A DNA stretch of 64,000 bases from Agelas oroides (lineage: Eukaryota > Porifera > Demospongiae > Agelasida > Agelasidae): assembly GCA_949130485.1 (NCBI GenBank), contig OX422196.1, positions 7,295,054-7,359,053 on the forward strand. The letters are read 5' to 3'. Every line of letters starts with the position of its first letter. The stretch's first letter is position 1. A model generated the notes under the pieces. The model saw nothing but the letters and a program-made list of their open reading frames with translations, did not search any database and was not told the DNA's origin. Of the stretch, positions 1 through 34,600 are shown piece by piece. The translations under genes and the position numbers were made by a program.

Positions 1-134
1 AATGAAGAGGAAGGTTATCTGTTACCAACTTTGCACTTATTCACTTTCGCCCTGATGATGATTGGAGCATTCAGTCGAAACGTCGGCAAGTTAGTTTCCG
101 AACTCAAGTTGGTAACAGATAACCTTCCTCTTTA
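1..134. mobile_element. Small foldback element in the intron of the LamGL gene
   Basis: Arms of about 27 bp (AGAGGAAGGTTATCTGTTAC at the left, its inverse at about 107-133) enclose a 75-bp core with CCTGATGATG and TCGAAACGT. Related cores occur near 61330-61420 and 61930-62000. The left arm begins at the window edge, so the true boundary is not seen. Confidence 0.6.
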
Positions 135-153
135 GAAAGGAAAATGGACTCAC

Positions 154-1192
154 AATCGATAGTCTGCCCCAGGAATACAGACCTCTGTACATCCACCATT
201 CTTCCCTCAAGTGCACGAACAGCAACAACTGTCCCATTCACATAAAACGCAAAATCTTCTGCAAACACAGTCAAAGCTATGTGGTGCCAGTATGCTGGGT
301 CTAAGGTAAGCCCACTGATGAACACACTGCGGTAGCGCTGAGCCCCAGGGGGAAGGGAAGAGGTACCAAGGGTGGAAGGAAGGTAGTCAAACGTGACGCT
401 GCTCTGGTTCACTGTCAGGACATAATTCCTCTCCAGACCATCTGGCGTTGCCTTGGAGACCAGAGTCCTGGGAAACACAAAAACGGGTGAAGCAGACTCA
501 AATACTAACAACTATGGCTATGATTTTGTCCTGTAAAATCAGGCAATCAAGAGTGATCAATTAGGTCATCAAGGTTTTTGATCTCAGCCACAAATGGCTC
601 TTCAGGTGAGCTAAGTGGCCACCTCTCATTGGTTCATTTTTCTGTACTGTAAACGATAAAAAGCTACAATCACATCAAAGGGACGACTCTTAGCATACCC
701 CTCAACACTTACGCATACTAAAGCCATACAATTACATATCGGAGGCACCTACCCCGTGTTGCCTTCATCCTGCTTTATCCAGGATGCAAAGGAGAACCCA
801 CTGCCGCCGAGGACAGGTATCAGCACTGCCGATGTGTTCACGAAGGAGTTTGTGAACTGCAAAGCTCCCCTTGCGCTGCCGGGCCTCCCTAAGGTCGTGA
901 TTACGCCGGGCCCCAGTGTCCCAAGCACGGCGATCGCGATAGGGGGCGGGGAAGACGACGAAAACGGACAGGTATTATTGCAAATGGTTGAGATGCAGTT
1001 CGGCGCTAAAGATGCGACTGCGTCGGCTGTATATCTGCAATAGGTTTCTGAGCCGTTGGCGCCGCATACTGAAGTGGCTGTCACCGGGCGGTACGTGGCC
1101 ACGCTGATGGGGGAGGGATATTCTCCCGGAACTTGAGAAGTGCAGAGCCCAACGTACAGGCTCGCTATAAGTACAAGGGTCAGTAGATGCAT
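154..1192 (-). CDS. Secreted laminin-G-like (LamGL) domain protein, usherin-like, 5' part only
   Basis: Two exons are visible: 753-1192 and 154-467; the gene continues off the left edge. The chosen ATG (1192) opens a hydrophobic signal peptide (MHLLTLVLIASLYVGLC), which the longer upstream frame would bury. A cysteine-containing stretch (residues about 40-75) follows, then a jelly-roll fold of the laminin-G-like/pentraxin type running across the intron: SFASWIKQDEGNTG joins TLVSKATPDGLERNY, and later come typical strands ending FYVNGTVVAV. The splice is clean (donor GTAGGT, acceptor TTTCCCAG) and keeps frame. The second exon ends at a GTGAGT donor. An N-terminal LamGL domain after a signal peptide is the arrangement of usherin, but the following domains are outside the window, so that identity is an inference. 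Several N-x-S/T sites fit a secreted or membrane-anchored glycoprotein. It is divergent from SPTLC2, with 434 bp between start codons. Confidence 0.6.
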
Positions 1193-1626
1193 AGTTTGAG
1201 CAATTTGCAACCAAAGTTTATCCTTGACTTGTGTTTGAAACAAAGGGAGTTTCTGCAACCATAGATAGTAGAGTAGTCAATGCTGCAACGGTACTCTTCA
1301 GCCCCGCCCCCTTCTCGCTTTGGTTGCCACGAGAGCTACTATCGCTGCTTCCTTTCTTCGCACAAATTTCTGCTTCTTCTTTCACTGTTCCAACACTACA
1401 GATGCATCATAAATACACCAAAAAACTGCAAATAAGAAGAACAAACATGGGGGCGTGTCTTGGGCTGCGCTGCATGCGTGCACATGATGATCGATGAGGG
1501 GCGTTTACCAGAATCGAGCCCCGAGGGGCCGAGATAAATTGTAATTACGTTCCAGTTTCATTCCCAGGCCCATGTCTCATTCCCATATTAGCGTAGTCTG
1601 GGAATTAGACTGATAACTTGACCTTG
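1193..1626. promoter_or_regulatory. Divergent promoter between the LamGL gene and SPTLC2
   Basis: The 434 bp between the two start codons hold no open frame I can support and no obvious TATA box. GC-rich stretches (1300-1330, 1450-1530) and a TGCATGCGTGCA block near 1472 are the only motifs noted. Both 5' UTRs and a shared promoter must lie here unless there are further upstream non-coding exons. Confidence 0.5.
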
Positions 1627-17651
<16,025 letters not shown>

Positions 17652-17862
17652 TGCTTTAGCAAAAACTGCTACTATTAATTTTTAACAGACATGCATTAGT
17701 CATATCAGCTAGTATTGCGTGTACTAGTTAGTGTTTCTTCAAGTGATATATAGTATAATTATGCATGCATGTAAGTTATTGCATAAACATAGTAATGAAA
17801 TGTATTATATTCACGCACCATACATTCAAAAGCAATAATTATGCAATGTGTTCACAGATTGT

Positions 17863-18586
17863 TTATGCATTGCTTTGCATTGCGTATGCCTCGTGCAGTC
17901 CCTCCTTCATTTTATCTGCAACCATGGTGTAGAATACGATATACGCTTCCTTCACCTCAGGTGTAAATTTATCACCGAGACCTTTCTCTAGCGTGTCTAT
18001 GAGCGCTTGCCCCACAACCTGAAGGTTAGCATAGCACAACAATAATAAACAATTCATCGTAATATACCGTAGAGATAGCTTACATCAAAGTGTGCGTCTT
18101 GAATGCCGTATGCACAATGTACAGAGCCGAGGTCTTTCAGAACGGAGACGAGGCCCGGTATATCTTCCAGAGAGGACACTGCCATGTCCACCGCTTCGGT
18201 CACATTCAAAGCATGAGCCCGAAGAGGCTCGCTGCTGTATATCTCATCCTTCGGCAAATCTCTAAACTTGGGAAATAATTGCACAGCTCCGGGCGCTATC
18301 TCGAATATCCTGCATATGAAAGTGACGAATGTTGTACATGCAGATTTTCGCCTCGGACAGTGCGGCGTCTATATACGCATGCAGGTAATGCTCACCTTTT
18401 GAACAAGAGAACGCCAGCGCCCTGCAAGTCTCCCTCTACAAACTTCCACGTTTGTTCCACAAGCTCTTTCTGTTTGGGGGTTAGCGGTCCGTAGCTTGCC
18501 GCGCTATCTGGCTGCTTCTCCCGGTCAGCGGCCGTACAAATCCCGTGGGTGCTGAGGGTGGTGGTTGCCAATGCAGTATTCGCCAT
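17863..18586 (-). CDS. Globin, neuroglobin-type
   Basis: Haem protein that binds oxygen or other small ligands. Exons 18396-18586, 18084-18309 and 17863-18018 join to 190 residues. The fold is complete: CD-corner Phe in LFPKF (residues 75-79), distal E7 histidine at His96 (LRAHALNV), proximal F8 histidine at His128 (LGSVHCAYGI), then G and H helices (VVGQALIDTLEKGLG, KEAYIVFYTMVADKM). The two introns (after the B helix in phase 2, and in the early G helix in phase 0) fit the ancestral B12.2 and G7.0 positions. The similarity pattern (LEKGLGDKFTPEVKEA) is nearest to neuroglobin among vertebrate globins. An N-terminal extension of about 33 residues precedes helix A; it has no clear signal peptide, though a short Gly3-type acylation site is absent too. 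It is convergent with SPTLC2 and divergent from the anoctamin gene, with 441 bp between start codons. Confidence 0.95.
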
Positions 18587-19027
18587 TCAGTCTTTTTCTT
18601 GGGGAACAAAAAAAAAAAAAGCCGGAGGCACGTCTCTGCAGAAGTGATATATGCGTACACTGTGCCTCTATTTTAGAGCCCCGTTTTAATAAAGCTTCTT
18701 CCAATATCCCTTGTGCATATTACCGGCTAGCTTATCTTCTATCGCGACTTGCGCATGCGCAGGCGGAGTAGACCACTCCCGCAGAACTTGCTTCGACGAT
18801 GACATACGCTGCTAGCCTCATTTCTTGCCATCCAGTTTTTGATTGCATACTGTAAGCAATCGGAACACTATATTCACCAACTTAAATTTGAGGTAGGTAA
18901 GCTACAGCAGTGCAGCTATTTGCCATTGGTGTCCAGTCTTCTCTAATTAACCGATGCATTGTCAATTTTCGCCATCCACTTTCACGACTTCCCTGCGCAC
19001 GTCGGTCTGGAGTTGAGAGTGAGCCAT
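18587..19027. promoter_or_regulatory. Divergent promoter between globin and anoctamin
   Basis: 441 bp between start codons. It contains a perfect 12-bp palindrome TGCGCATGCGCA (18750-18761), the consensus of NRF1. A run of A (18609-18620) lies near the globin start. Confidence 0.55.
18750..18761. promoter_or_regulatory. NRF1-like palindrome
   Basis: TGCGCATGCGCA, a perfect match to the NRF1 consensus, 164 bp upstream of the globin ATG and 267 bp upstream of the anoctamin ATG. The function is inferred from the motif only. Confidence 0.55.
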
Positions 19028-26545
<7,518 letters not shown>

Positions 26546-27246
26546 GGAATAGTCAGAGATCAACGCTGCATTTCACATTGGTTTGTGTAAGGCCTAATCC
26601 ATCTTGCATTAAGCCAATGCATTAGAGAATTTCTTATTAAAAGTGATCAATTTTAAATCAAAGCTAGGGTATATATCAGCGTGAACCATTTGTTATACCA
26701 ACAGTACATGTTCTATCAAATACTGGGCTCAGGAGTGTCCTCGATTCTTTCTTGATCCTTTTGTGCATGCATTTTCTGCACTTCTGTCCTGGTGGGAGTT
26801 TTTCTGATCCAATATAAACTCTTCAGCTGATGCCATAATTATTATGATGCATAATAGTTGCATGGACATTCCATCATGTCCCAAGTGTCCAGGACATCTT
26901 TGGACAATCCTAGATATCAGACATCCCAGGACTGTCCTGGGCCCTTGTGGGATCCTCCGGACACCAAGTGACCATAGCCTAGACATCCCATTATGTCCGG
27001 ACTGTCCTGGACATCCCATTATGTCCGGAGAGTCCTGGGACGTGTCGGACATTTGTAGGCAACACTGGACATCCCTCCATCCCATCTATAAATATACCAG
27101 GGTATGTGAACTAAAGTGGTCTAAACAACAGCACTTATTCGTAATGCAATTATTGCAAGTATCGTTACAAGAATTGTTTAGTAACATACAGGTGTTCGCC
27201 CACAAATGTCAGGTAGAAATGTTCCTGGACTTGTAAACATACCTAG

Positions 27247-27585
27247 AGTCTCATTCCCACCTCTGACCAGCTTTTCATCACCTGCAGTAAGGCAGGGAGC
27301 CCCACTGTTCCGTACTGCAAGTGACGGAAAGAGTTGGATGGCCGGGGACCTGGGAATGAGGCTATCTAGAAATGTCCAGTAATATACTGTCATTCAAAGC
27401 AGATGATCTAGGCCTTGCAATTTTTGGTCAGTTAGTACTCTCATTTTTCACATAGCCCCACTCCAATTTACCACAGGTCCCCGGCCATCCAACTCTTTCC
27501 GTCACTTGCAGTACGGAACAGTGGGGCTCCCTGCCTTTCTGTACTGCAGGTGATGAAAAGCTGGTCAGAGGTGTCTCATTTTCCA
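27247..27585. mobile_element. Foldback element with about 100-bp arms
   Basis: The stretch from CCTCTGACCAGCTTTTCATC to about GATGGCCGGGGACC (27260-27351) recurs inverted at 27477-27575 with few mismatches, around a spacer of about 125 bp. CTCATTCCCA and GGGAATGAGG at the edges of the left arm link it to the 9-bp-TSD family. Confidence 0.8.
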
Positions 27586-27777
27586 CTCCAATTTACCATC
27601 CCAGCTTTATGCAAGTAAGTGATGCATAGTAGGCACACAAAATCATCCTTAGTCATAGTAATCAGGCCTAACACACTGAACATTGACACTACAAGGTGGG
27701 TAGTTACATCAGTTAGTCCCGTTTCTCCTTGGTTGCTAGTTTCACTGCTTGCTGCATAGCTTGCTGCATCAGCACTG

Positions 27778-27942
27778 CATAGACAGGCTGCAGGACCTAC
27801 ACAGGTCAGGAGATTGTGCAATGAGTTACACACATAGACAGGCTGCAGGACCTACACAGGTCAGGAGATTGTGCAATGAGTTACACACATAGACAGGCTG
27901 CAGGACCTACACAGGTCAGGAGATTGTGCAATGAGTAGCACA
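27778..27942. repeat. Three copies of a 55-bp unit
   Basis: CATAGACAGGCTGCAGGACC then TACACAGGTCAGGAGATTGT, starting at 27778, 27833 and 27888, nearly identical. Confidence 0.93.
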
Positions 27943-28295
27943 ACATTTATAACATCCTCTCCCTTAATTGCTGGAAGTTGCAAGAAGGGTGTTTACCTTA
28001 CAACAAACGAGAGAAATGGGTTAATGCCATGGCCTTGTTCTTAAATCCTGTTGCCACTATACTTAAAACTTGGCATTGATCAGTCCTGGGTAAACCAAAC
28101 GAGCTCTACTGACGCTGCCTTGTGGACGTTCCAGCCTCCAGTGAGTCCAGTCCTTCAACAGACATTACAAGGAAGGGCCTACAGATTTCAATGATCACCA
28201 CCAAGGGCGCACAAGCCAGCGAAGGCACCGCCCCCTGTGTCTACCTGATGTTACACGACATCACTGCATGTGACAAGATCTCCCAGGCCTCTCCC

Positions 28296-28578
28296 TAGTC
28301 TCGTCCCCAGACCCCACCCTCTCACGAGGAGAAACGGTCTGGTGAACCAAGCCAAATTTCTTGGGCTTGTGCACACTTTTGCGACAGTGTCACCTAGCAA
28401 AATTTTACGCCAAACCCGCTCAAAAAAGGTACGGATACTTGAGTAGATTTTAAAAATTTTACTGTTGTAAGGATTACCAATCTCGCAATCTCATTGGTCA
28501 TTACCACTTTTGGGGAATAAGCCCAAGAAATTCGACTTCGTTCAGCCGGGAGGTGCGCGCAGGCTGGGCACGAGACTA
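28296..28578. mobile_element. Foldback of the TAGTCTCG family
   Basis: TAGTCTCGTCCCCAGACC at the left, GGGCACGAGACTA at the right; AATTTCTTGGGCTTG inside is inverted at about 28520. The flanks GCCTCTCCC and GCCTCTCTG match at 7 of 9 positions, a decayed target-site duplication. Confidence 0.7.
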
Positions 28579-28670
28579 GCCTCTCTGTGTATTTACACTT
28601 TGTATACTGAAGTAATCAAACACTGGAGGTGGTGGAGGCCAAGGAACAATGGCACACATACGTCACTCAC

Positions 28671-31600
28671 GTTCTCCCACACGGCAGTAGTGACATTATC
28701 AATCATCTCTCCAATCTCCCTGAAGTTGCCACTGTAGCGCACATACACCCACACTGCTACCAGCAACAAGGGGACATAGAGACCCCAAACGGCTGTCTTG
28801 GACAGAGACTCCACCCCCAGAAAGTCCAGGATGCTCGACACAATATACGAGAGGACGATCAACAGTGTGAGAACAACAGGTGTGCGGTAAGCATTCAAAA
28901 TGTGTTTACTCTCGTTACGCTTAACAAATAACTCGTACGCTTCTTTAATTTGCTCCTCTAGTTTCTTTTCGTATCTTTCACTGTAAAGGCCACCTCCAAG
29001 TTTGCGTGTTGAGCGGAACTGAGTGATACAGGCTTCCATGATCTCTTTGTGTTTCTCTTGCAGTTTCTCAGGAGAAAGATAAGGTTTGTCTGCACCACAC
29101 AGCTGCACACAGAGAGAAGAGAAGGGTAAGAGACTCAGCTGGAGTGCACAATAGCAAGGCTAACAATTGTGTTATTAGCAAGGTGTGTGTGTCTATGTCT
29201 GACCGCATCCATCTCTTTGTTGTATCTGTCAAAGGCAGCAGCTTGTGCAGTGAGATTATTGGCCTCAGCAGTCGCCTGAGGAGGAGCAGGATGAAGATGG
29301 AGATTTTTTTTTTACCACAGCAACAGATCATGAGTAATCAATGAATCACATTTCCCTGCTAAAAGGTTTCAGAGCTATCCACTGCACCAGCCTCATACCC
29401 AGACCACTTTTTCCTCCTCCCATGTGGTTTGGGTACAAGGCTACCACTGTGCAGGATGTGTTTTAGCCAATACCATGTCTCTTTGGCTTCACAAGGAGAC
29501 ACAGGGAGATGGGGACCACTATCTCATGCAGTCAGGTCGGGTAGCACCGTCTTAAAAGTTAGCCTCTCACTTCAACTTTTGAGAAGAGTCTGGGTGCAAA
29601 TGAGGGAACTCAAAAGCACTCTGGTAGAAGCTATCTCATGCGTACCTCAAGCAGAGACTTTGGTTCAGGTAGCTCTTCACTCTGGAAGATCTTCATGTAA
29701 ACTTTGAAGCATTCCAGAAGCCCTCTGCCTGTAATGGGATTACCGTTGATCTTCTTGACAATCAGATTCTCCGGGGAGAGCAACAACGGGGCCAGGTCAC
29801 CAAGATGGTTCTTAAATTCTGTGTCAATATCTAGATAGCCACGAGGAAGAATGAGGGAGGAAAATGAGGGAGGAAAAAGGAAATAAGAGAGAAAAGGGAA
29901 CGAGGGGAGATGAAAGGGGGAGGAGGAGAATTAAATGAGGGGGAGGAAGAAAGAGGAGGAAGAAAGAGGAGGAAGAAAGAGGAGGAAGAAAGAGGAGGAA
30001 GAAAGAGGAGGAAGAAAGAGGAGGAAGAAAGAGGAGGAAGAAAGAGGAGGAAGAAAGAGGAGGAAGAAAGAGGAGGAAGAGAGAGGAGGAAGAGAGAGGA
30101 GGAAGAAAGAGGAGGAAGAAAGAGGAGGAAGAAAGAGGAGGAAGAAAGAGGAGGAAGAAAGAGGAGGAAGAAAGAGGAGGAAGAGAGAGGAGGAAGAAAG
30201 AGGAGGAAGAAAAGGAAGAGAGAGGAGGAAGAAAGAGGAGGAAGAAAGAGGAGGAAGAAAGAGGAGGAAGAAAGAGGAGGAAGAGAGGGAGGAGGAAGAA
30301 AGAGGAGGAAGAGAGAGGAGGAAGAAAAGGAAGAGAGAGGAGGAAGAAAGAGGAGGAAGAAAGAGGAGGAAGAAAGAGGAGGAAGAAAGAGGAGGAAGAG
30401 AGGGAGGAGGAAGAAAGAGGAGGAAGAGAGAGGAGGAAGAAAAGGAAGAGAGAGGAGGAAGAAAGAGGAGGAAGAAAGAGGAGGAAGAAAGAGGAGGAAG
30501 AAAGAGGAGGAAGAAAGAGGAGGAAGAAAGAGGAGGAAGAAAAGGAAGAGAGATCAGAAAGGAGGAAGGGAATGAGGGAGGAGGAGGAAGAGAGAGGAAG
30601 AGGAGGAGTTAGAGATGAATTCACCTGATAGCCTGCCATCAAACTTCTTGTTGGTGGCAACCTTCAGGCCAGGATGAGGCATCAAGAAACAAAAGACGGT
30701 CTCAAAACATGACCGAATGTGCTCCCGAACCATCTGGATCTCCTGATGCTGTTCTTTTGTCACCTGGAAGAAGAAACCATAGGTACGGCCAAAACAGTCA
30801 CATGAGACGACTAAGTGTCGCATATTCCTACTAGCTTCGTTCATAGGATTCCACCCAGTTTTCCAGCACTTGAGAACGAGCTTGTATGTAGCCACCATGT
30901 AGCCGTCCTCCACTACAGCTATCATTGCTTGCACTATTCGTACTGCAAGCAACAATAGCTGTAGTGTGGGAGTGGGAATGGGGTTACACGTCAAATAGCA
31001 AGTGGCACAAATCTACTAAACCAGGTCCACAGAACCACTCACTTTGAGAACAGTGTCAATGTATCCACTTCCACCATCCCTGCCGTATGGGTAGTCATCG
31101 GGGTTACTCCAATCTCGAATCAGGAAGCACAGCGACTGGAGATACAAAGGCAATACAAGAAAACAGGCAAGTGCTCATCTCTTCCAGTAACCAGACACAT
31201 GGGAGGAGGATAAGATTGGATCTACTACCTACACAAGGAGTATAAACACAGATATATTCCGGCTAGACGGTTTATCTGAGGTATAGCTGAGGGTAAACTA
31301 TTTAGCTCAGTATATTAGGTTTACACTTGGAATGTAAGTAGTATATCCAACTTATACTAGACAGTAAACTATAACTCAGTTTGGTGTAAACTATAACTCA
31401 GTTTGGTGTAAACTATACTATACATCCTGCAAAGTTTGTGTAAACGTGGCCTGGGGTGTACTTTCCTCTTCTACGCAGCCAAGAGTTTGCGGCCTGGGTA
31501 AAAAGCTACTGTTCAAGTATCAAACCATATTACCCCACTCACTCCACTTCCCTAGTGGGAGGACAAGCACAAACCTATACATGCACCTTACAAGCACGTA

Positions 31601-34600
31601 ATTGTTATCGAGATCTCTTTATTTGGCAGTACCTGGAATGGTTTAACATCACTTGATTCCATGGCCAGCCTACCGTAGTCTGTGAATAGCTGAGGAACAG
31701 AGAACACCAGAAGATACTCACACACAAAGGCCTCAAAATAGCAGCAGACCTCTTGAGGGTTAAAAGAGTTGTAGCAAAGTAAACAGACTCACGTGTAAAT
31801 GATGAAGGTCAGGTTCATGGATTAGCGTTGAAAGGTTATACACCTGTGTACATAGGTAAGGGAGGTGACAGATGGAGACGATGGAGGCAGTAGCCTCGTT
31901 CCCAGGCTGTCCCTAACTCCAGTTGTTGATCACTTACAGTATCAAAAACTGGAGTCCTTGAAACAAGGCTAGGAGGCAACATAAGTGAGTGAGCTTGTGT
32001 GGGTGGGTGGGAGGGGCAAACCTGCAGAGAGGCGATCATGGTACTGAGAGCAAAAATGGTGGCACAGTCCTTCACTGTTGACTGGTTATCAAACGCTCCT
32101 TGAGTGTCCAACAGCAGTATGGCAACCTACGTGGATTGAGTGTACAAGGCCTCTTGTCACCTTTGGCACTCCCAGGTAGAAATCGACATTATTCCACCGT
32201 GTATTTCAATTGTATTAATGCCTTTGAAGCGCCATAGCACAGAATTTCTACTAAAGCCAGGGCTCATTTGTGCTGTGTAGATACATGAACAATCAATGAA
32301 CTAGCCTCGTTCCCAGGCCCTTGCCCAGCTTCCCGACCGTACTGCAAGCGACGGGAAGCTGGGTGAGGGCCTGGGAACGAGGCTATCAAGGAACCACATC
32401 TCCCTAAAAAAAGGCCTAGATGTTATGTAAAGTCACCCACTGCGCAGGACGTGTTTGGCCAATACCAGGTCTCATCAGCTGCGCTGGGGGTGACCGGTAG
32501 TCTCGTGCCCAGACACCACCCAGCTCACGCGAGGAGAAGGGGTCTGGTGTCACAAGTCCAAATCCTTGGGCTAGCTCCAGAAGGGACTAATGAAATCGCA
32601 GCGGCGACATTTATTGGATAGATGCCGAAGCGAGAACAAGTACATGTACTGTAGTCTCGCGAAAAAGGGCTCACTTACGAAAGAGCGCCCACCCCCTACA
32701 TTTCGCCCAATTTCCTGTACAGGGTCAAAGTTTACTCGAATGAGCGCCCACCCTGGAGCGAGCTTCGCGTGGAGTTTGAGAAGCACAGTATGCGTATCTG
32801 AGGTAAGAAACTTCGTGTAATACTTCACCGAAGTTACTACAAGGCATATTTGCGTAGACGGACGTAGCTAACGCGGTGTGCACTGCGAGCTACACCATGC
32901 TCACGGTGACGTGGTGCCGTTCAGAGTGTTGTGTGTCGTTAGGACTCGACTTCAAAGCTGCTGGTGGTTCCGTTGTACGTTACTGTTTGTCCAATTATTT
33001 GCTTCGAGGGCATCGAGTCGCTTTAAACAAGACATGGGCGCTCTTTCGTGGTTAAATGCGGAAACACCCGAAAGAGCGCCCACCCCCCTCTTTGGCAGGC
33101 TTGTAAGGTGCTCCGCCCATGGGCCCTTTTTCGCGAGACTATGGTATATGTACTTCAATCACACCGCTCAAAGTGATGTTACGAAATTCATTATTCACAC
33201 TGACAAATTTGTAATCCTACACTAACGATAACAAGGCTTCAATACTTCCTGCAAGCCCAAAAATTTGGATTTGTGACACCAGACCCTTTCTCTTTGCATG
33301 AGCTGGGTGGGGTCTGGGCACGAGACTAGGTGACCGGGAGATGCAGCACAGTACATGTATATATGAGCCCCACCCAGAAGTTCTGTGCTATAGCGGTTCA
33401 AATGCTAGTAAAGCAATCAAAATATGCAAAGAAATGGTGTTCAATTTCTACCCGGGACTGCCCGGGAACGAGGCTAACTCCGCCCTCTTTTGCTGACTCC
33501 TCACCTCCTCCCCAGTGGAGGGCAGGGTCGCGAGGAAAGGCTTGCTCCACATGAGGATGCCCATGGTGTTCCGCTCAATCCCACCCCGCCACGAGAACCC
33601 CTTGAGAGGCTCATCCTCTCTGCCCATCCAGTCATTACTCTTGTCACTACCCTGCAACAGAGGAGGGAAATTTTGTGAACCAGCTTGAGCAAAAGGTCTT
33701 TGAGGTATGCAATAATCTTATGCTCTAAACCATAAGTACACTGAAATGAGACTAGAATAGAGGTAGTCTCGTTCCCAAGCCTTCACACTGCGGGCCTGGG
33801 AATGAGGCTTGAATAGAGGTACTATGTTGACAACCATCTATGAGCATACTATAATGCTCAAGTGCTGCCTTGTCCCCAGGCCCCTCCGCAGATCTTGTCT
33901 CAAAGCTTTTCCTCTACAGATGCAAGATGAAATCTGGGTGGATGCCTGGGAACCAAGCTAAAAGTATTCAGTACAGGAGGAGCACACTGCATACAGGTTA
34001 GGCCACGGTAAGTAAATTCTTTACAAAACCCTCCCTACTTTTGAGGTAAGTATCAAACAATTTACTTACTATGGTCTTATATATTGCTACCATAAAACAA
34101 GCTGTACACAAGACCTCTGTGACCTGGCGTACATTTCTGTCGAGGTATCTCAGCAGAAAGTCCAGCAGAAAGGACTTGCCCTTTCTGAAGGCACCGGCCA
34201 CCGAGAGGATCACCACCTTCTTGTCCCTCACCTCATCTGACAACAGTATTTCCTGAGGCCAGGCAGGAGAGGAAACATCACTACGCTACACCATTCAGTC
34301 ACCCAAACAGACCAGCCACACACTCTACTGAGGCCTGACATAGTCACAGGTGCTATGCATTAATGAACATTCCAAAAACTAGAAACCGTAAATATAAGAG
34401 TAGGAAACATTCTACGGCCAAGGTTATGATGGAGTTTGTACGGTGCTGTTTCACTAGTCAAATGAAGCATTCCATGATTTTATGACTTCCAAACGGCATT
34501 TATGTGGCTGCTAAGAGCTAGATGAACAGTGTCAACCAAAACTTCAGCATGGACAAAAATACCCCAAACCTGAGTGAACCTAGCGGGCTACTAGAAGCTT

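Larger units (their letters stand above)
26546..28670. other. Gap between the convergent anoctamin and atlastin genes
   Basis: No gene I can support. Contents: a cluster of GGACA/TGTCC half-sites (26868-27075), a foldback element (27247-27585), a 55-bp triplication (27778-27942), an unmarked stretch (27943-28295) and a foldback of the 9-bp-TSD type (28296-28578). The missing C-terminal exon of atlastin should lie here; a candidate on the minus strand ends at a TAG near 28110 (reading EAGTSTRQRQ), but phase and splice signals do not confirm it. Confidence 0.6.

Noticed and set aside
41-110. Active hammerhead ribozyme
   Set aside because: CTGATGA and GAAAC are present, but an extra base precedes stem II and no matching stem III plus cleavage triplet is found.
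28105-28190. Candidate last exon of atlastin ending EAGTSTRQRQ
   Set aside because: Plausible hydrophilic tail, but the reading phase does not join to exon 12 and no intermediate exon was found.
28593-28670. Extension of the atlastin frame past exon 12 (27 residues)
   Set aside because: It runs through a good GTGAGT donor; more likely intron sequence. Kept only as a possible retained-intron end.
29824-30660. Ser/Leu/Phe- and Arg/Glu/Lys-rich frames
   Set aside because: Products of the purine minisatellite in atlastin intron 9.
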